Source: Candidatus Phycosocius bacilliformis
GTDB taxonomy: Bacteria > Pseudomonadota > Alphaproteobacteria > Caulobacterales > Aquidulcibacteraceae
Direction: 5' to 3'
Length of the DNA stretch: 37,062 bases
NCBI RefSeq assembly: GCF_003112735.1
Contig: NZ_BFBR01000014.1
Location: forward strand, 1 to 37,062
Position 1 is the stretch's first letter. Each line of letters opens with the position of its first letter. The translations under genes and the position numbers were made by a program. Positions 23,542 to 32,494 of this stretch are shown here, in pieces. The notes below the pieces were generated by a model. It was not told where the DNA came from. It worked only from the letters and a program-made list of their open reading frames with translations, and searched no databases.

Positions 23542-23563
23542 TACTGCAGGTCCCGCGCAGAAT

Positions 23564-23580
23564 TTAGTCCTGTCTTAACC
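23564..23580 (+). promoter_or_regulatory. Candidate CtrA-binding site before cheA
   Basis: TTAG at 23564-23567, a seven-base gap and TTAACC at 23575-23580 match the CtrA consensus TTAA-N7-TTAA with one mismatch. It lies 71 bases before the cheA start and within the chpT-cheA gap. CtrA controls motility and chemotaxis genes in many alphaproteobacteria. A one-mismatch site is expected by chance more than once per 37 kb, so its position is the main support. Confidence 0.4.
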
Positions 23581-23651
23581 GTCGACCGTCATGCTGCACA
23601 GTAACGTGGCGTGTAGCGTCAAGTCCAACGCGTCGACAAAGGGCTAGCTTC

Positions 23652-26405
23652 ATGGATGAACTACTTGGCGAATTCATCACCGAAACCAATGAATTCCTCG
23701 AAACAGTCGATACCCAGCTTGTGGCTTTTGAAGCCGATCCCACAGATGGGGATACGCTCAACAGCATTTTCCGGCTGGTTCATACCATCAAAGGGACATG
23801 CGGCTTTTTAGGATTGCCGCGACTGCAATTTGTTGCCCATGCTGGGGAAACCCTGTTGGGCAAGTTCCGTGATGGCACGCTGGTCGCCACACCTGACCAG
23901 GTGCAATTGGTGCTGGAAAGCATTGATCGCATCAAAGAGATTTTGGCCGAATTGGAAGCCACGGGTGTTGAACCCGAAGGCGATGACAGCGCCTTAATCG
24001 GAGCCCTTGAACTGGCTGCAGAAGGCCATGTTGCAGCCGAGCCACCCGCAGAGAGCGCCAGCCCCGCCCCAGTTGTGGAAGAAATTGTCGTCGAAGCGCC
24101 ACCACCTGCCCCAACCCCAGCCGCTCCGGCTGCGACAACCAGTTCGCGCTGGGATCCCGACCTTGGCCGCGAATTGCGCCCAGGAGAAGTTTCCTTGGCT
24201 GAGCTGGAAGCTGCTTTCCTCGCAGCTACGCCAGATGATGACCTCGATACACCCACGACCACTGCCGAGCAGGTCTCAACCGCACAACCAGCGGCAGCGG
24301 CTGCGGCAGTGCCAGCGGCTCCTGTGGTGGAACGCCGGGCTGCACCCGAACTGCGGGCTGTAAAGGACGAGGAGGATGATTCCGCTGCCAAAGGTGGCGC
24401 GGTGTCCAATCAGACCATCCGGGTCAATGTCGAAGTGCTTGAGACCCTGATGACGATGGTCTCTGAGCTGGTGCTGACCCGCAACCAGCTTATGCAAATG
24501 GTGCGCAACAGCACCGACAGCGAATTCAAAGCCCCGCTGCAGCGTTTATCGGCTGTGACTGCTGAACTGCAGGACAGTGTGATGAAGACGCGGATGCAGC
24601 CCATCGGCTCGGCTTGGAAGAAGCTACCCCGCATCGTGCGCGATGCCGCGCGCGACCTACATAAGAAAATCGACCTGGTCATGGATGGCGAGGCCACCGA
24701 ACTCGACCGTCAGGTGCTGGAGCTGATCAAAGATCCCCTCACCCATATGATCCGCAATTCCTGCGATCATGGTCTGGAGTTGCCCGCTAACCGGCTCGCA
24801 GCCGGTAAGTCGGAAACCGGCACGATCCGCCTTAATGCCTATCATGAAGGCGGTCACATTGTGATTGAAGTCTCCGATGATGGCTCGGGTCTGTCGACCT
24901 CGCGCATCCGCGACAAGGCGATCAAGAACGGCCTGGTCAGCGAAGAACAAGCCTGGACGATGTCGGATTCCCAGATCCACCGCTTCATCTTTGCGCCTGG
25001 TTTCTCGACGGCGGCTGCGGTAACCAGCATATCGGGTCGTGGCGTGGGCATGGATGTGGTGCGCACCAATATCGAGTTGATTGGTGGGACCATCGATCTG
25101 CAATCAACCGAAGGCAAGGGCACCAAATTCTTCATCAAGATCCCGCTGACTTTGGCCATTGTGTCGGCCTTGGTTGTGGGTTCGCGCGATCAGCGGTTCG
25201 CCATCCCCCAAATCTCCATCGTCGAATTGGTGGGTGCTGGTGGAGGTTCCGAACACAAGGTCGAAATCCTCAATTCCGCGCGCGTCCTGCGTCTGCGTGA
25301 CCGGCTGCTGCCCTTGGTTGATCTGTCCGAGGTATTGGGTGAGCCACCGCGCGATCCGGTGATTGATGACTCAAACTCAGCCTTTGTTGTGGTCATGCAG
25401 CACTCAGGTCAATTGTTTGGCGTGGTGGTGGATGAAGTATTCGACACCGAGGAAATTGTGGTCAAGCCATTGTCCAAGGCACTTGCCGATGTGGGTACTT
25501 TCTCAGGTGCCACCATCCTCGGTGACGGCTCTGTGATCATGATTATTGACCCAGGTGCTGTGTATCGCCGCGTCGGCCAAGCCGAGGAAGTTGTCGAAGA
25601 AGCTGTCGAGGCCGTCCAGACCAAGCGTGGCGACCGGCCCGAGACCACGTCGATGATCGTGTTCAATGCCGGCGGCGACCAGCCAAAAGCAGTGCCTTTG
25701 TCGTTGGTGACACGTCTGGAAGAGCTCGATGCGGGTACGTTCGAACAAGGCGATGGCCGCATTTTGGTGCAGTATCGCGGCGAACTCATGCCAATCGTGG
25801 CCGCAGATCCCTATTCCCAAGTCGCCAGCAGTGGCACGCAGCCCGTTCTGGTATTCACATATAATGGCTTGGCTGCTGGGATGGCCGTCGACAAGATCGT
25901 CGATATTGTCGATGAAGCCCTCGATATTGAAATGACGGCCGATCGGCCCGGCCTGCTTGGCGTCGCGGTTATCAAAGGCAAAGCAACCGAAATTCTCGAT
26001 GTCAGCCACTATCTCAGCCTGACATTGAACAATTGGGATGATCCCGGTCTAAACAAACCTGCCAAGCATATTGTGCTGGTTGAACGGAACCCATTCTTCC
26101 GCAACTTGCTGTCACCGCTCTTGCGTTCGGCGGGCTATGAAGTCGAAGCGGTGGAAACTGTCTCTGCTGCATTGGTCTGCGCGGAATATCGCAAGCCGTC
26201 AGCCGTGCTGACCGATATTGATGCGGATGTGACTGCGGCCCGTCGTCTCTTGAGCGATGACCGCTTGGCGGGCACCAGCATCGTGGCTCTGTCAGGGTCA
26301 CCTGATGCCGATGCGACTGGCTTTACCACCTTGGTCCGCAAATCTGACCGCGACAGCCTGATTGCCGCCGTCGAGCACGCCTCGAAACTGGAGATTGCCG
26401 CATGA
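23652..26405 (+). CDS. cheA: Chemotaxis histidine kinase CheA with C-terminal receiver-like domain
   Basis: CheA autophosphorylates in response to chemoreceptors and passes phosphate to CheY and CheB. The order in this 917-residue protein is: HPt (1-105, phospho-acceptor H44 in LVHTIKGTCGFLG); a Pro/Ala/Glu-rich linker (~115-250); dimerisation helices (~253-320); HATPase (N-box HMIRNSCDHGLE ~366, DDGSGL ~408, GRGVGMD ~462); CheW-like P5 from ~500; and a second CheW-like half (~665-790). The end is a receiver-like domain (~805-915). In that domain the acidic pair is reduced to ER (LVERN, E present, second acid replaced), the phospho-site aspartate region is VLTDID (~854) and a lysine is at ~895. 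Phosphorylation of this receiver is therefore uncertain. The usual CheA P2 domain is replaced by the linker. Stop overlaps cheW (ATGA). Confidence 0.93.
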   Translation: MDELLGEFITETNEFLETVDTQLVAFEADPTDGDTLNSIFRLVHTIKGTCGFLGLPRLQFVAHAGETLLGKFRDGTLVATPDQVQLVLESIDRIKEILAELEATGVEPEGDDSALIGALELAAEGHVAAEPPAESASPAPVVEEIVVEAPPPAPTPAAPAATTSSRWDPDLGRELRPGEVSLAELEAAFLAATPDDDLDTPTTTAEQVSTAQPAAAAAAVPAAPVVERRAAPELRAVKDEEDDSAAKGGAVSNQTIRVNVEVLETLMTMVSELVLTRNQLMQMVRNSTDSEFKAPLQRLSAVTAELQDSVMKTRMQPIGSAWKKLPRIVRDAARDLHKKIDLVMDGEATELDRQVLELIKDPLTHMIRNSCDHGLELPANRLAAGKSETGTIRLNAYHEGGHIVIEVSDDGSGLSTSRIRDKAIKNGLVSEEQAWTMSDSQIHRFIFAPGFSTAAAVTSISGRGVGMDVVRTNIELIGGTIDLQSTEGKGTKFFIKIPLTLAIVSALVVGSRDQRFAIPQISIVELVGAGGGSEHKVEILNSARVLRLRDRLLPLVDLSEVLGEPPRDPVIDDSNSAFVVVMQHSGQLFGVVVDEVFDTEEIVVKPLSKALADVGTFSGATILGDGSVIMIIDPGAVYRRVGQAEEVVEEAVEAVQTKRGDRPETTSMIVFNAGGDQPKAVPLSLVTRLEELDAGTFEQGDGRILVQYRGELMPIVAADPYSQVASSGTQPVLVFTYNGLAAGMAVDKIVDIVDEALDIEMTADRPGLLGVAVIKGKATEILDVSHYLSLTLNNWDDPGLNKPAKHIVLVERNPFFRNLLSPLLRSAGYEVEAVETVSAALVCAEYRKPSAVLTDIDADVTAARRLLSDDRLAGTSIVALSGSPDADATGFTTLVRKSDRDSLIAAVEHASKLEIAA

Positions 26406-26884
26406 CCGCTCTGGCAGCCCGCAGCGATACCGAACTGGCCCTAGCCGCCGCCGGGACGAAGGAATTCGTCACAGTTCATGTCGCCGACCAATTGTTTGGT
26501 GTGAAAGTCACCGACATTCAAGATGTGTTCTCGCTTAAGGGACTTACACCTGTCCCTGGTGCACGACCCGAGATTGCCGGGGTTCTGAACCTGCGCGGCC
26601 GGATCGTGACCGCAATTGATGCCCGCTGCCGTCTGGGCCTGCCGCAGCGCCCGCAAGGCTTTGCCGGCATGATGGCAGTTGGCGTGGAATATCAAGGTGA
26701 GGCCTATGGCATTCTGGTCGACACCGTGGGTGAAGTTCTGCGTCTGTCGGACTCAGATTTCGAACCCAATCCTGTCAATCTCAATCCCAATTGGAAGGAT
26801 GTCAGCCAAGGGGTCTACCGCCTCGACGGCCGCCTTTTGATGACGCTGGATATTGATCATTTGCTCTGTGTCGCCACAAGCTGA
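26402..26884 (+). CDS. cheW: Chemotaxis coupling protein CheW
   Basis: CheW bridges chemoreceptors and CheA in the polar signalling array. This 160-residue protein carries one CheW beta-barrel pair: FVTVHVADQLFGVKVTDIQDV, PEIAGVLNLRGRIVTAIDARCRLGL and YGILVDTVGEVLRL, each typical of the family. The final part (VYRLDGRLLMTLDIDHLL) is the conserved C-terminal strand. It has a ~20-residue N-terminal extension rich in alanine. The ATG overlaps the cheA stop, giving coupled translation and a near 1:1 supply with CheA. Confidence 0.93.
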   Translation: MTALAARSDTELALAAAGTKEFVTVHVADQLFGVKVTDIQDVFSLKGLTPVPGARPEIAGVLNLRGRIVTAIDARCRLGLPQRPQGFAGMMAVGVEYQGEAYGILVDTVGEVLRLSDSDFEPNPVNLNPNWKDVSQGVYRLDGRLLMTLDIDHLLCVATS

Positions 26885-26900
26885 ACCGGGAAACAAGACC

Positions 26901-27275
26901 ATGAAAACCTGCCTCGTTGTTGATGATAGTCGCGTGATCCGCAAAGTCGCCCGTCGCATCCTCGAAGACTTGTCCTTCCATGTCGAGGAAGCTGGGGATG
27001 GGTCCGAAGCCTTGAATTTCTGCCGCGGGAATATGCCCGATGCCATCCTGCTGGATTGGAACATGCCGGTCATGAATGGGATCGATTTCCTGCGCCAATT
27101 GCGCAAGGATCCAGGTGGCGACCGTCCGGTGGTTGTGTTCTGCACCACCGAAAACGACATCTCCGCCATCGCCCAGGCCATTGAGTCGGGCGCAAACGAA
27201 TACATTATGAAGCCCTTTGACAGCGAGATTGTGCAGTCGAAGTTTGCTGAAGTCGGCTTGGTCGTCCCCGCATGA
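26901..27275 (+). CDS. cheY: Chemotaxis response regulator CheY
   Basis: This 124-residue single-domain receiver takes phosphate from CheA and then acts on the flagellar motor switch or works as a phosphate sink. Acidic residues D8-D9 in VVDDSR, phospho-site D52 in LLDWNMP, the switch threonine pair T82-T83 in FCTTEND and lysine K104 in YIMKPFD are all present, so it should be active. ATG 26901 begins the first beta strand after a weak GGGA-containing ribosome binding site. The ATG 48 bases upstream overlaps cheW and is unlikely. The gap to cheW is 16 bases, and the stop overlaps cheB (ATGA). Confidence 0.93.
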   Translation: MKTCLVVDDSRVIRKVARRILEDLSFHVEEAGDGSEALNFCRGNMPDAILLDWNMPVMNGIDFLRQLRKDPGGDRPVVVFCTTENDISAIAQAIESGANEYIMKPFDSEIVQSKFAEVGLVVPA

Positions 27276-28402
27276 TCCCCGCCAGCACCCCCATCAACAA
27301 CGCATCTGGTCAGGCCCGGAAAATCCGGGTGCTGGTAGTCGATGATTCAGCCGTCATTCGTGGACTCGTCAGCCGCTGGTTGAAGAGCGAGGATGACATT
27401 GAAGTTGTGGGTGCCGCGGTAAATGGCAAAGATGGCGTCGAGCACGCCGAGAAACTCAAGCCCGATCTGGTCATTCTGGACATTGAAATGCCGGTGATGG
27501 ATGGCGTGACTGCGCTGCCAGCTATTCGCAAAGCCGCGCCAAACTGCCGCGTCATCATGGCATCGACCCTGACCCAGCGTGGCGCGGAAGTGACGATCAA
27601 AGCGCTGGCAGCGGGGGCTTCGGACTATATTCCCAAGCCTGACGCGAGCCAATTGGCTGGTGCGGCCGATTATAAGCGCGAACTTTTGGCTAAAGTACGG
27701 GTGTTGGGTGCCCGGGCCGTCATGGTTCCAGCAGCCTCTGCCGCTGGGGTTGCAACAGCCGGCGGGGCCCGTCCGGCTGCGTCTGGCGCACCGGTTTTGC
27801 GCGCTGTAAGCCAAAAGACCCGCCCTGAGGCCATCTTTATAGGCTCCTCGACCGGTGGGCCGGAGGCTCTGCGGGTTGTGATCGAAGGATTGGCGGGCAA
27901 GGTACAAGTCCCCGTCTTTATCACCCAGCACATGCCGCCAATGTTCACCAAAATCCTGGCCGAACACTTAAGCAAACAGACCCGGGCCAAGGTGGTGGAA
28001 GCAACCGATGGCCTGCAGGGCCAGCCAGGTGTGTTCTACATTGCACCGGGTGATCGCCACATGGTCATTCATCGCAACCTGACTGTGACCCGAATAAACC
28101 TGACCGACACGCCGCCTGAAAACTTCTGTCGTCCGGCTGTTGACCCCATGTTCCGCTCCGCTGCAGAAACCTATGGCGAGAAGGCTCTTGCTGTCATTCT
28201 CACCGGCATGGGACAGGATGGACTTTTGGGTGCCAAACCTTTGGTGGCTAAGGGTGCACAATTGATTGCACAGGATGAGGAAACCAGCGTCGTCTGGGGC
28301 ATGCCCGGTGCCGTGACCAAGGCAGGGCTGGCAACAGCCTGCAAACCAATCCAGCAGATTGCCCCGGCGATCTTGAGCATTTTGCGTGGAGTAAGCGTAT
28401 GA
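27272..28402 (+). CDS. cheB: Protein-glutamate methylesterase CheB
   Basis: CheB demethylates (and deamidates) receptor glutamates to allow adaptation; phosphorylation of its receiver activates it. This 376-residue protein has a receiver at ~17-130 (D24-D25, phospho-site D70, lysine in YIPKPD), then a linker, then the CB_methylesterase domain at ~185-375. The catalytic triad is S193 (GSSTGGP), H220 (TQHMPP) and D316 (TGMGQDG). All are intact. The ATG overlaps the cheY stop and its own stop overlaps cheR, so the four-base ATGA overlap recurs through this cluster. Confidence 0.95.
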   Translation: MIPASTPINNASGQARKIRVLVVDDSAVIRGLVSRWLKSEDDIEVVGAAVNGKDGVEHAEKLKPDLVILDIEMPVMDGVTALPAIRKAAPNCRVIMASTLTQRGAEVTIKALAAGASDYIPKPDASQLAGAADYKRELLAKVRVLGARAVMVPAASAAGVATAGGARPAASGAPVLRAVSQKTRPEAIFIGSSTGGPEALRVVIEGLAGKVQVPVFITQHMPPMFTKILAEHLSKQTRAKVVEATDGLQGQPGVFYIAPGDRHMVIHRNLTVTRINLTDTPPENFCRPAVDPMFRSAAETYGEKALAVILTGMGQDGLLGAKPLVAKGAQLIAQDEETSVVWGMPGAVTKAGLATACKPIQQIAPAILSILRGVSV

Positions 28403-29235
28403 AACCCGCCGACTTTGACTTCATCTCTTCGATGGTGCGGGAACGCTCTGGCCTCGTCTTATCTGCTGATAAGACGTATCTGGTTGAAAGTCGGCTGGCT
28501 CCAATCGCCCGCAAAGATGGCTTTGGCTCAATCGACGATCTGATCAGCGCCATTCGCATCCGCCGTGACGCCCGCCTGATTGAAGCGGTAGTCGACGCGA
28601 TGACGACCAATGAGACGTTCTTTTTCCGAGACAAAACCCCGTTCGATATTTTCGAACAGACCATTTTGCCCGATCTTGTTGCCCGTAAGCGTGGCGGCAC
28701 GATCAAAATCTGGTGCGCAGCCGCCTCGACCGGTCAGGAACCCTATTCTTTGGCGATGATCGCGGACTCCCTCGGACCAAAGCTGGGCGGTTGCCGTCTG
28801 GAGATTCTGGGAACCGATATTTCCGAACGTTGCTTGGAAAAGGCCAAAGCTGGTATTTACACCCAGTTTGAAGTCCAGCGTGGTCTGCCTGTGCAGATGT
28901 TGTTGAAATACTTCAAGAAAGATGGCGATTCTTGGAAGATTGATGATCGGCTCAAAGCCAGTATCCGCTTCCGCACGATGAATCTGCTCGACGATTTCCG
29001 CGCTTTAGGCCGGTTTGACGTGATCTTCTGCCGCAATGTGCTGATCTATTTCGACATGCCGACCAAGAAAATGGTTCTGGAGCGCATGGCCCAGCAAGTC
29101 GATGGGCCAGGCTATCTGCTGCTGGGTGCTGCAGAAACTGTGATGGGTGTCACAGATGCATTCAAGCCTGTGGCGGGCAGCCGCGGACTTTACGTGCAAG
29201 ACCCCGCCAAGATCGGCGCAAAGGCAGCCGCCTAA
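28399..29235 (+). CDS. cheR: Chemotaxis protein methyltransferase CheR
   Basis: CheR methylates glutamates of chemoreceptors using S-adenosylmethionine and opposes CheB. This 278-residue protein has the N-terminal helical domain with VVDAMTTNETFFFRD and the SAM-binding motif KIWCAAASTGQEPYSLAM. LGTDISERCLEKA, FDVIFCRNVLIYFD and LLGAAETVMGV follow. The normal SAGCSTGEE is replaced by CAAASTGQE, a conservative change seen in the family. It has no C-terminal receptor-tethering extension beyond a short Ala-rich tail. It ends the cluster. No receptor gene, cheD or cheZ is nearby, so receptors and flagellar genes must lie elsewhere. Confidence 0.95.
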   Translation: MKPADFDFISSMVRERSGLVLSADKTYLVESRLAPIARKDGFGSIDDLISAIRIRRDARLIEAVVDAMTTNETFFFRDKTPFDIFEQTILPDLVARKRGGTIKIWCAAASTGQEPYSLAMIADSLGPKLGGCRLEILGTDISERCLEKAKAGIYTQFEVQRGLPVQMLLKYFKKDGDSWKIDDRLKASIRFRTMNLLDDFRALGRFDVIFCRNVLIYFDMPTKKMVLERMAQQVDGPGYLLLGAAETVMGVTDAFKPVAGSRGLYVQDPAKIGAKAAA

Positions 29236-29253
29236 GCTGGCTGCTCTTGCCGA

Positions 29254-31059
29254 TCAGCCGGCCAGAGCATCCATTTCAGGTTCAAACAAGACATCCGATC
29301 CTGCCGTTACCGAGGCCAGAAGGCCCGGAACTTGCGCCAAGACATTTTCGGCAAAAAAGCCGGCAAGCGAAATTCGCGCCGTCATATAGGCAGTATCGGC
29401 TGATTTGGACTTGAGATGGCCAAGCGCGGCCAAGGCACCTTTCGCCAAAGTCCAGCCTCCTGTCACGTCGCCTGCAAGCTTCAAAAAGGGCGTTGCTCCG
29501 GCCAAAGCGTCGCGCTTGGCATTGCCGGCTTGGGCGCGGATCAGCCAATGGGCTGCATCGGCAAACACATCCACTGCCTCGCTGAGGCGTTTGCCGATCC
29601 ATTTAACCTGTTCATTGCCGGATTGCTCGCACGCAGATGCAGTTGCGCGCATGTCTGCGATCAAGGCTTCGACGGGGGCGCCATCGTCCATGGTCAGCTT
29701 GCGGCTGACCAAATCAATCGCCTGAATACCATTGGTGCCCTCATAAATCGCGGCGATCCGCGCATCGCGATAGAATTGGGCGGCACCGCCTTCTTCTACA
29801 AAGCCCATGCCGCCATGGATTTGGACACCCAATGAGGCGATCTCCACCCCCATATCCGTTGACCAGCCCTTGGCGATTGGGGTGAGCAATTCTTCACGCG
29901 CTTTGGCTTTGCGGCGGTCATCTGCCGTATGGCCTTGCTCGGCGACATCCGCGGCAAGGGCGGTCATGTGGCAGATAGACCGGGCGGCAGAAACCTTCGC
30001 CTTCATTGTCATCAACATGCGGCGCACATCGGCATGGTGGAAGATGGGGCTGGGGCCGGCTTCGGTCCAACCCTCCGCCCGACCCTGTTTGCGTTCACCG
30101 GCATAGGCATAGGCCTTCTGAAACGCAGCATCGCCCACCGCTACACCCTGCAGACCAACATTGAGGCGGGCCGAATTCATCATGGTGAACATATAGCTCA
30201 AGCCCTTATTCGGCTCGCCAATGATCCAGCCAATCGCCCCGCCTTGGTCGCCATAGGACATGGTGCATGTCGGGGAAGCATGTATCCCCATTTTATGCTC
30301 CAAGCCGATGCAGCGCACATCATTGTGGTGCCCAGGCTTGCCCTCAGCATCAGGAATGAACTTCGGCACGAGGAAGAGCGATATTCCTTTCACGCCAGCG
30401 GGCGCATCAGGCAGTCGGGCCAGAACCAGATGGACGATGTTTTCGGCCATCTCATGCTCACCCCATGTGATGTAAATTTTCTGCCCAAAGATCTTATAGG
30501 TTCCATCTGGCTGAGGTTCGGCACGGCTGGTCAACGCACCAACGTCTGAGCCTGCCTGCGGCTCGGTCAAATTCATCGTACCCGACCATTGGCCGGTGAC
30601 GAGCTTGGGCAGATACAGCGCCTTTTGCGCATCTGTGCCATGGGCGGATAAGGCCTCCACAGCTCCCAAAGTCAGCATGGGGCACAGGCCGAAACTCATG
30701 TTAGCGGCATGAATCATTTCATGGACCGCGAGGGCTACCCCTTTGGGAAGGCCCATGCCGCCAATCGCGGGATCAAACGGGATCGATAGCCAAGCCCCGT
30801 CGACAAACTGCCGATACGCCTCGGCAAAGCCATCAGGCGAAACCACTGAGCCATCCGGCGTCAATTGGGTTCCAGCCCGGTCACCTGCTGCATTCAGCGG
30901 GGCCAGCACATCCCCCGCCAGCTTGCCGGCCTCAACCAAAATCTGTTCGATCAAATCCGCGCTGGCCTCGGTAAACAGGCCTTGCTTGCGCAAGTCTGCC
31001 AATCCAGCAATCTCTTCAAGCGAAAAACGGATATCGCGGACGGGGGCAGCATAGGTCAT
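29254..31059 (-). CDS. Acyl-CoA dehydrogenase, DmdC-like (3-methylmercaptopropionyl-CoA dehydrogenase family)
   Basis: This 601-residue flavoprotein is longer than ordinary acyl-CoA dehydrogenases. The N-terminal domain has GGMGLPKGVALAVHEM, the FAD/substrate loop is LTEPQAGSDVG, and the catalytic glutamate region is AIYEGTNGIQ (~432). A further ~150-residue C-terminal helical domain follows (VKWIGKRLSEAVDVFADAA, then ATPFLKLAGDVTGGW). This layout is typical of the DmdC branch, which oxidises 3-methylmercaptopropionyl-CoA from dimethylsulfoniopropionate degradation, but many members act on other short acyl-CoAs. No dmdA, dmdB or dmdD is nearby. ATG 31059 is close to the family beginning (YAAPVRDIRFSLEEI). 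It converges with cheR (18-bp gap) and is divergent from the YceI operon. Confidence 0.8.
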   Translation of the reverse strand: MTYAAPVRDIRFSLEEIAGLADLRKQGLFTEASADLIEQILVEAGKLAGDVLAPLNAAGDRAGTQLTPDGSVVSPDGFAEAYRQFVDGAWLSIPFDPAIGGMGLPKGVALAVHEMIHAANMSFGLCPMLTLGAVEALSAHGTDAQKALYLPKLVTGQWSGTMNLTEPQAGSDVGALTSRAEPQPDGTYKIFGQKIYITWGEHEMAENIVHLVLARLPDAPAGVKGISLFLVPKFIPDAEGKPGHHNDVRCIGLEHKMGIHASPTCTMSYGDQGGAIGWIIGEPNKGLSYMFTMMNSARLNVGLQGVAVGDAAFQKAYAYAGERKQGRAEGWTEAGPSPIFHHADVRRMLMTMKAKVSAARSICHMTALAADVAEQGHTADDRRKAKAREELLTPIAKGWSTDMGVEIASLGVQIHGGMGFVEEGGAAQFYRDARIAAIYEGTNGIQAIDLVSRKLTMDDGAPVEALIADMRATASACEQSGNEQVKWIGKRLSEAVDVFADAAHWLIRAQAGNAKRDALAGATPFLKLAGDVTGGWTLAKGALAALGHLKSKSADTAYMTARISLAGFFAENVLAQVPGLLASVTAGSDVLFEPEMDALAG

Positions 31060-31138
31060 AATGGAATTCCCAAGACGTGACGTGTTGGCAGATTGGCGAA
31101 CTTCACCATTCCAGGCAACGGACTGTTTCAGATATTTT

Positions 31139-31148
31139 GGCCTAGGCC
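31139..31148. promoter_or_regulatory. 10-bp perfect palindrome in the ACAD/yceI divergent region
   Basis: GGCCTAGGCC lies about midway between the divergent start codons (31059 and 31258). It may be an operator; no other motif supports it. Confidence 0.25.
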
Positions 31149-31257
31149 TCTCGGCAAGGCGGTGCTTTGGCTCTATCTATCCTATGTCGGCAGCTTTGCC
31201 AGCGCGAGGCTGACTGAGCCAGATAAACAAATCGACATCCAAAAGAGGAATTTCCCC

Positions 31258-31896
31258 ATGCGTCGCACCACATTGCTTGCCCTTGCAGCCCCACTCGTCC
31301 TGATCGCAGGCTTGGCGGTTACCGCAACCGCAGGAACGCCTGCCGCTGACCCCGCCAAAGCTGCCAATCTGGCGGCTCAACCGGCTGGTGTTTATGAAGT
31401 TGAGCCAACGCACACGTCCGTGCATTGGCGCCTCGATCACAGCGGGTTGTCCACCTACACCGCCCGCTTCGACAAAATCTCGGGCACCATCAATTTCAAC
31501 CCCCAGAATCCGACAGCCTCTTCTGCTGACATCACGATTGATGCGACCTCGGTGAATACCGGCCTGCCAAAGTTTGACGGCGAAATTGCCAAGCAAGTTT
31601 TCAAGGCTGAAACCAATCCGACCATCACGTTCAAGTCCACCAAATTGGTCGCCACATCAGCCACCACCGGCCTCATGACGGGCGACCTTACCGTGGCTGG
31701 CGTTACCAAGCCTGTCACGTTGAATGTCACGTACAATACAGGCCGATTGAGCCCGTTCCGCGGCGTCCAGAATGTTGGCTTTTCGGCCACCGGATCGCTC
31801 AAGCGGTCAGATTGGGGCATGAACAACTGGATTAATTTCGGAATTGGTGATCAAGTAGATCTGATCATCGAGGCTGAGTTTCTGAAAAAGGGCTAA
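31258..31896 (+). CDS. YceI-family periplasmic lipid-binding protein (first copy)
   Basis: This 212-residue protein has a Sec signal (RTTLLALAAPLVLIAGLAVTA) and one YceI beta-barrel domain from ~residue 48. YEVEPTHTSVHW is the first strand, ARFDKISGTINF follows, and the conserved MTGDLTVAGVTKPVTLNV and GFSATGSLKRSDWGM regions complete the barrel. YceI proteins bind polyisoprenoid-type lipids in the periplasm. The ATG at 31258 has GAGG nine bases upstream; earlier in-frame codons are outside the signal. A cytochrome b561 gene follows after three bases, then a second YceI gene, suggesting a membrane redox unit with quinone-like or isoprenoid substrates. That role is inference. Confidence 0.9.
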   Translation: MRRTTLLALAAPLVLIAGLAVTATAGTPAADPAKAANLAAQPAGVYEVEPTHTSVHWRLDHSGLSTYTARFDKISGTINFNPQNPTASSADITIDATSVNTGLPKFDGEIAKQVFKAETNPTITFKSTKLVATSATTGLMTGDLTVAGVTKPVTLNVTYNTGRLSPFRGVQNVGFSATGSLKRSDWGMNNWINFGIGDQVDLIIEAEFLKKG

Positions 31897-31899
31897 AAC

Positions 31900-32484
31900 A
31901 TGACGCACGAGACAGGGGCAGGAACACCATCACGTCAAACCTACACACTGGTAGCCGTTGTGCTGCATTGGGTGATTGCTGCAGCGATCTTGATGCAGAT
32001 CCTCGGTGGCTGGGCGATGGAAGACCTGAAGGGGGCTGAGAAGTTTGCCGCTTTCCAACTGCACAAAAGTGCAGGCCTGACCATTCTGCTCCTGTCTTTG
32101 TTGCGCTTGTTCTGGCGCCTGGCCAATCCCCCGCCGCCTCTGCCCGAGACGATGAAAGCGTGGGAGGTTACAGCCGCCAAAGCCACCCACATCGCGCTCT
32201 ATGCGCTGATGATTGGCATCCCGCTTGGGGGTTGGGTGATCATTTCCACCTCGCCCTACAATATTGCCACCCATTGGTGGGGTCTGTTTGAATGGCCTCG
32301 CCTGCCTTTGGCCGATCTGCCTTTCCGCAAGGAATTGAACGAAATGGCCAAAGCTGGACACAGTGTGGCGGCTTGGGGGGTGATTGTATTGTTTGTCATT
32401 CATGTGGGGGCAGCCCTCAAGCACATGTTCATCAATGAAGATGACGTGATGGCCCGCATGCTGCCTTTCATGCGCTCGGAATAG
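31900..32484 (+). CDS. Cytochrome b561-type membrane protein
   Basis: This 194-residue protein is a bacterial cytochrome b561 (YceJ/CybB type) with four membrane segments. They are at about residues 15-40 (VAVVLHWVIAAAILMQILGG), 55-75 (LTILLLSLLRLFW), 95-120 (HIALYALMIGIPLGGWVI) and 150-178 (AAWGVIVLFVIHVGAALKHMF). Haem-ligand histidines occur in each of the expected places: VLHW, LHKSAG, THIALY and VIHVGA. It likely transfers electrons between quinol and a periplasmic partner. It is placed between two yceI genes (3 and 10 bases apart), as in the E. coli yceIJ pair but with an extra YceI. No signal peptide beyond helix one is needed. Confidence 0.88.
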   Translation: MTHETGAGTPSRQTYTLVAVVLHWVIAAAILMQILGGWAMEDLKGAEKFAAFQLHKSAGLTILLLSLLRLFWRLANPPPPLPETMKAWEVTAAKATHIALYALMIGIPLGGWVIISTSPYNIATHWWGLFEWPRLPLADLPFRKELNEMAKAGHSVAAWGVIVLFVIHVGAALKHMFINEDDVMARMLPFMRSE

Positions 32485-32494
32485 GAATAAGCCC

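Noticed and set aside
29224-29244. A GCAGCC/GGCTGC hairpin at the cheR stop as a terminator
   Set aside because: The stem is only six bases, overlaps the coding end and no T-run follows.
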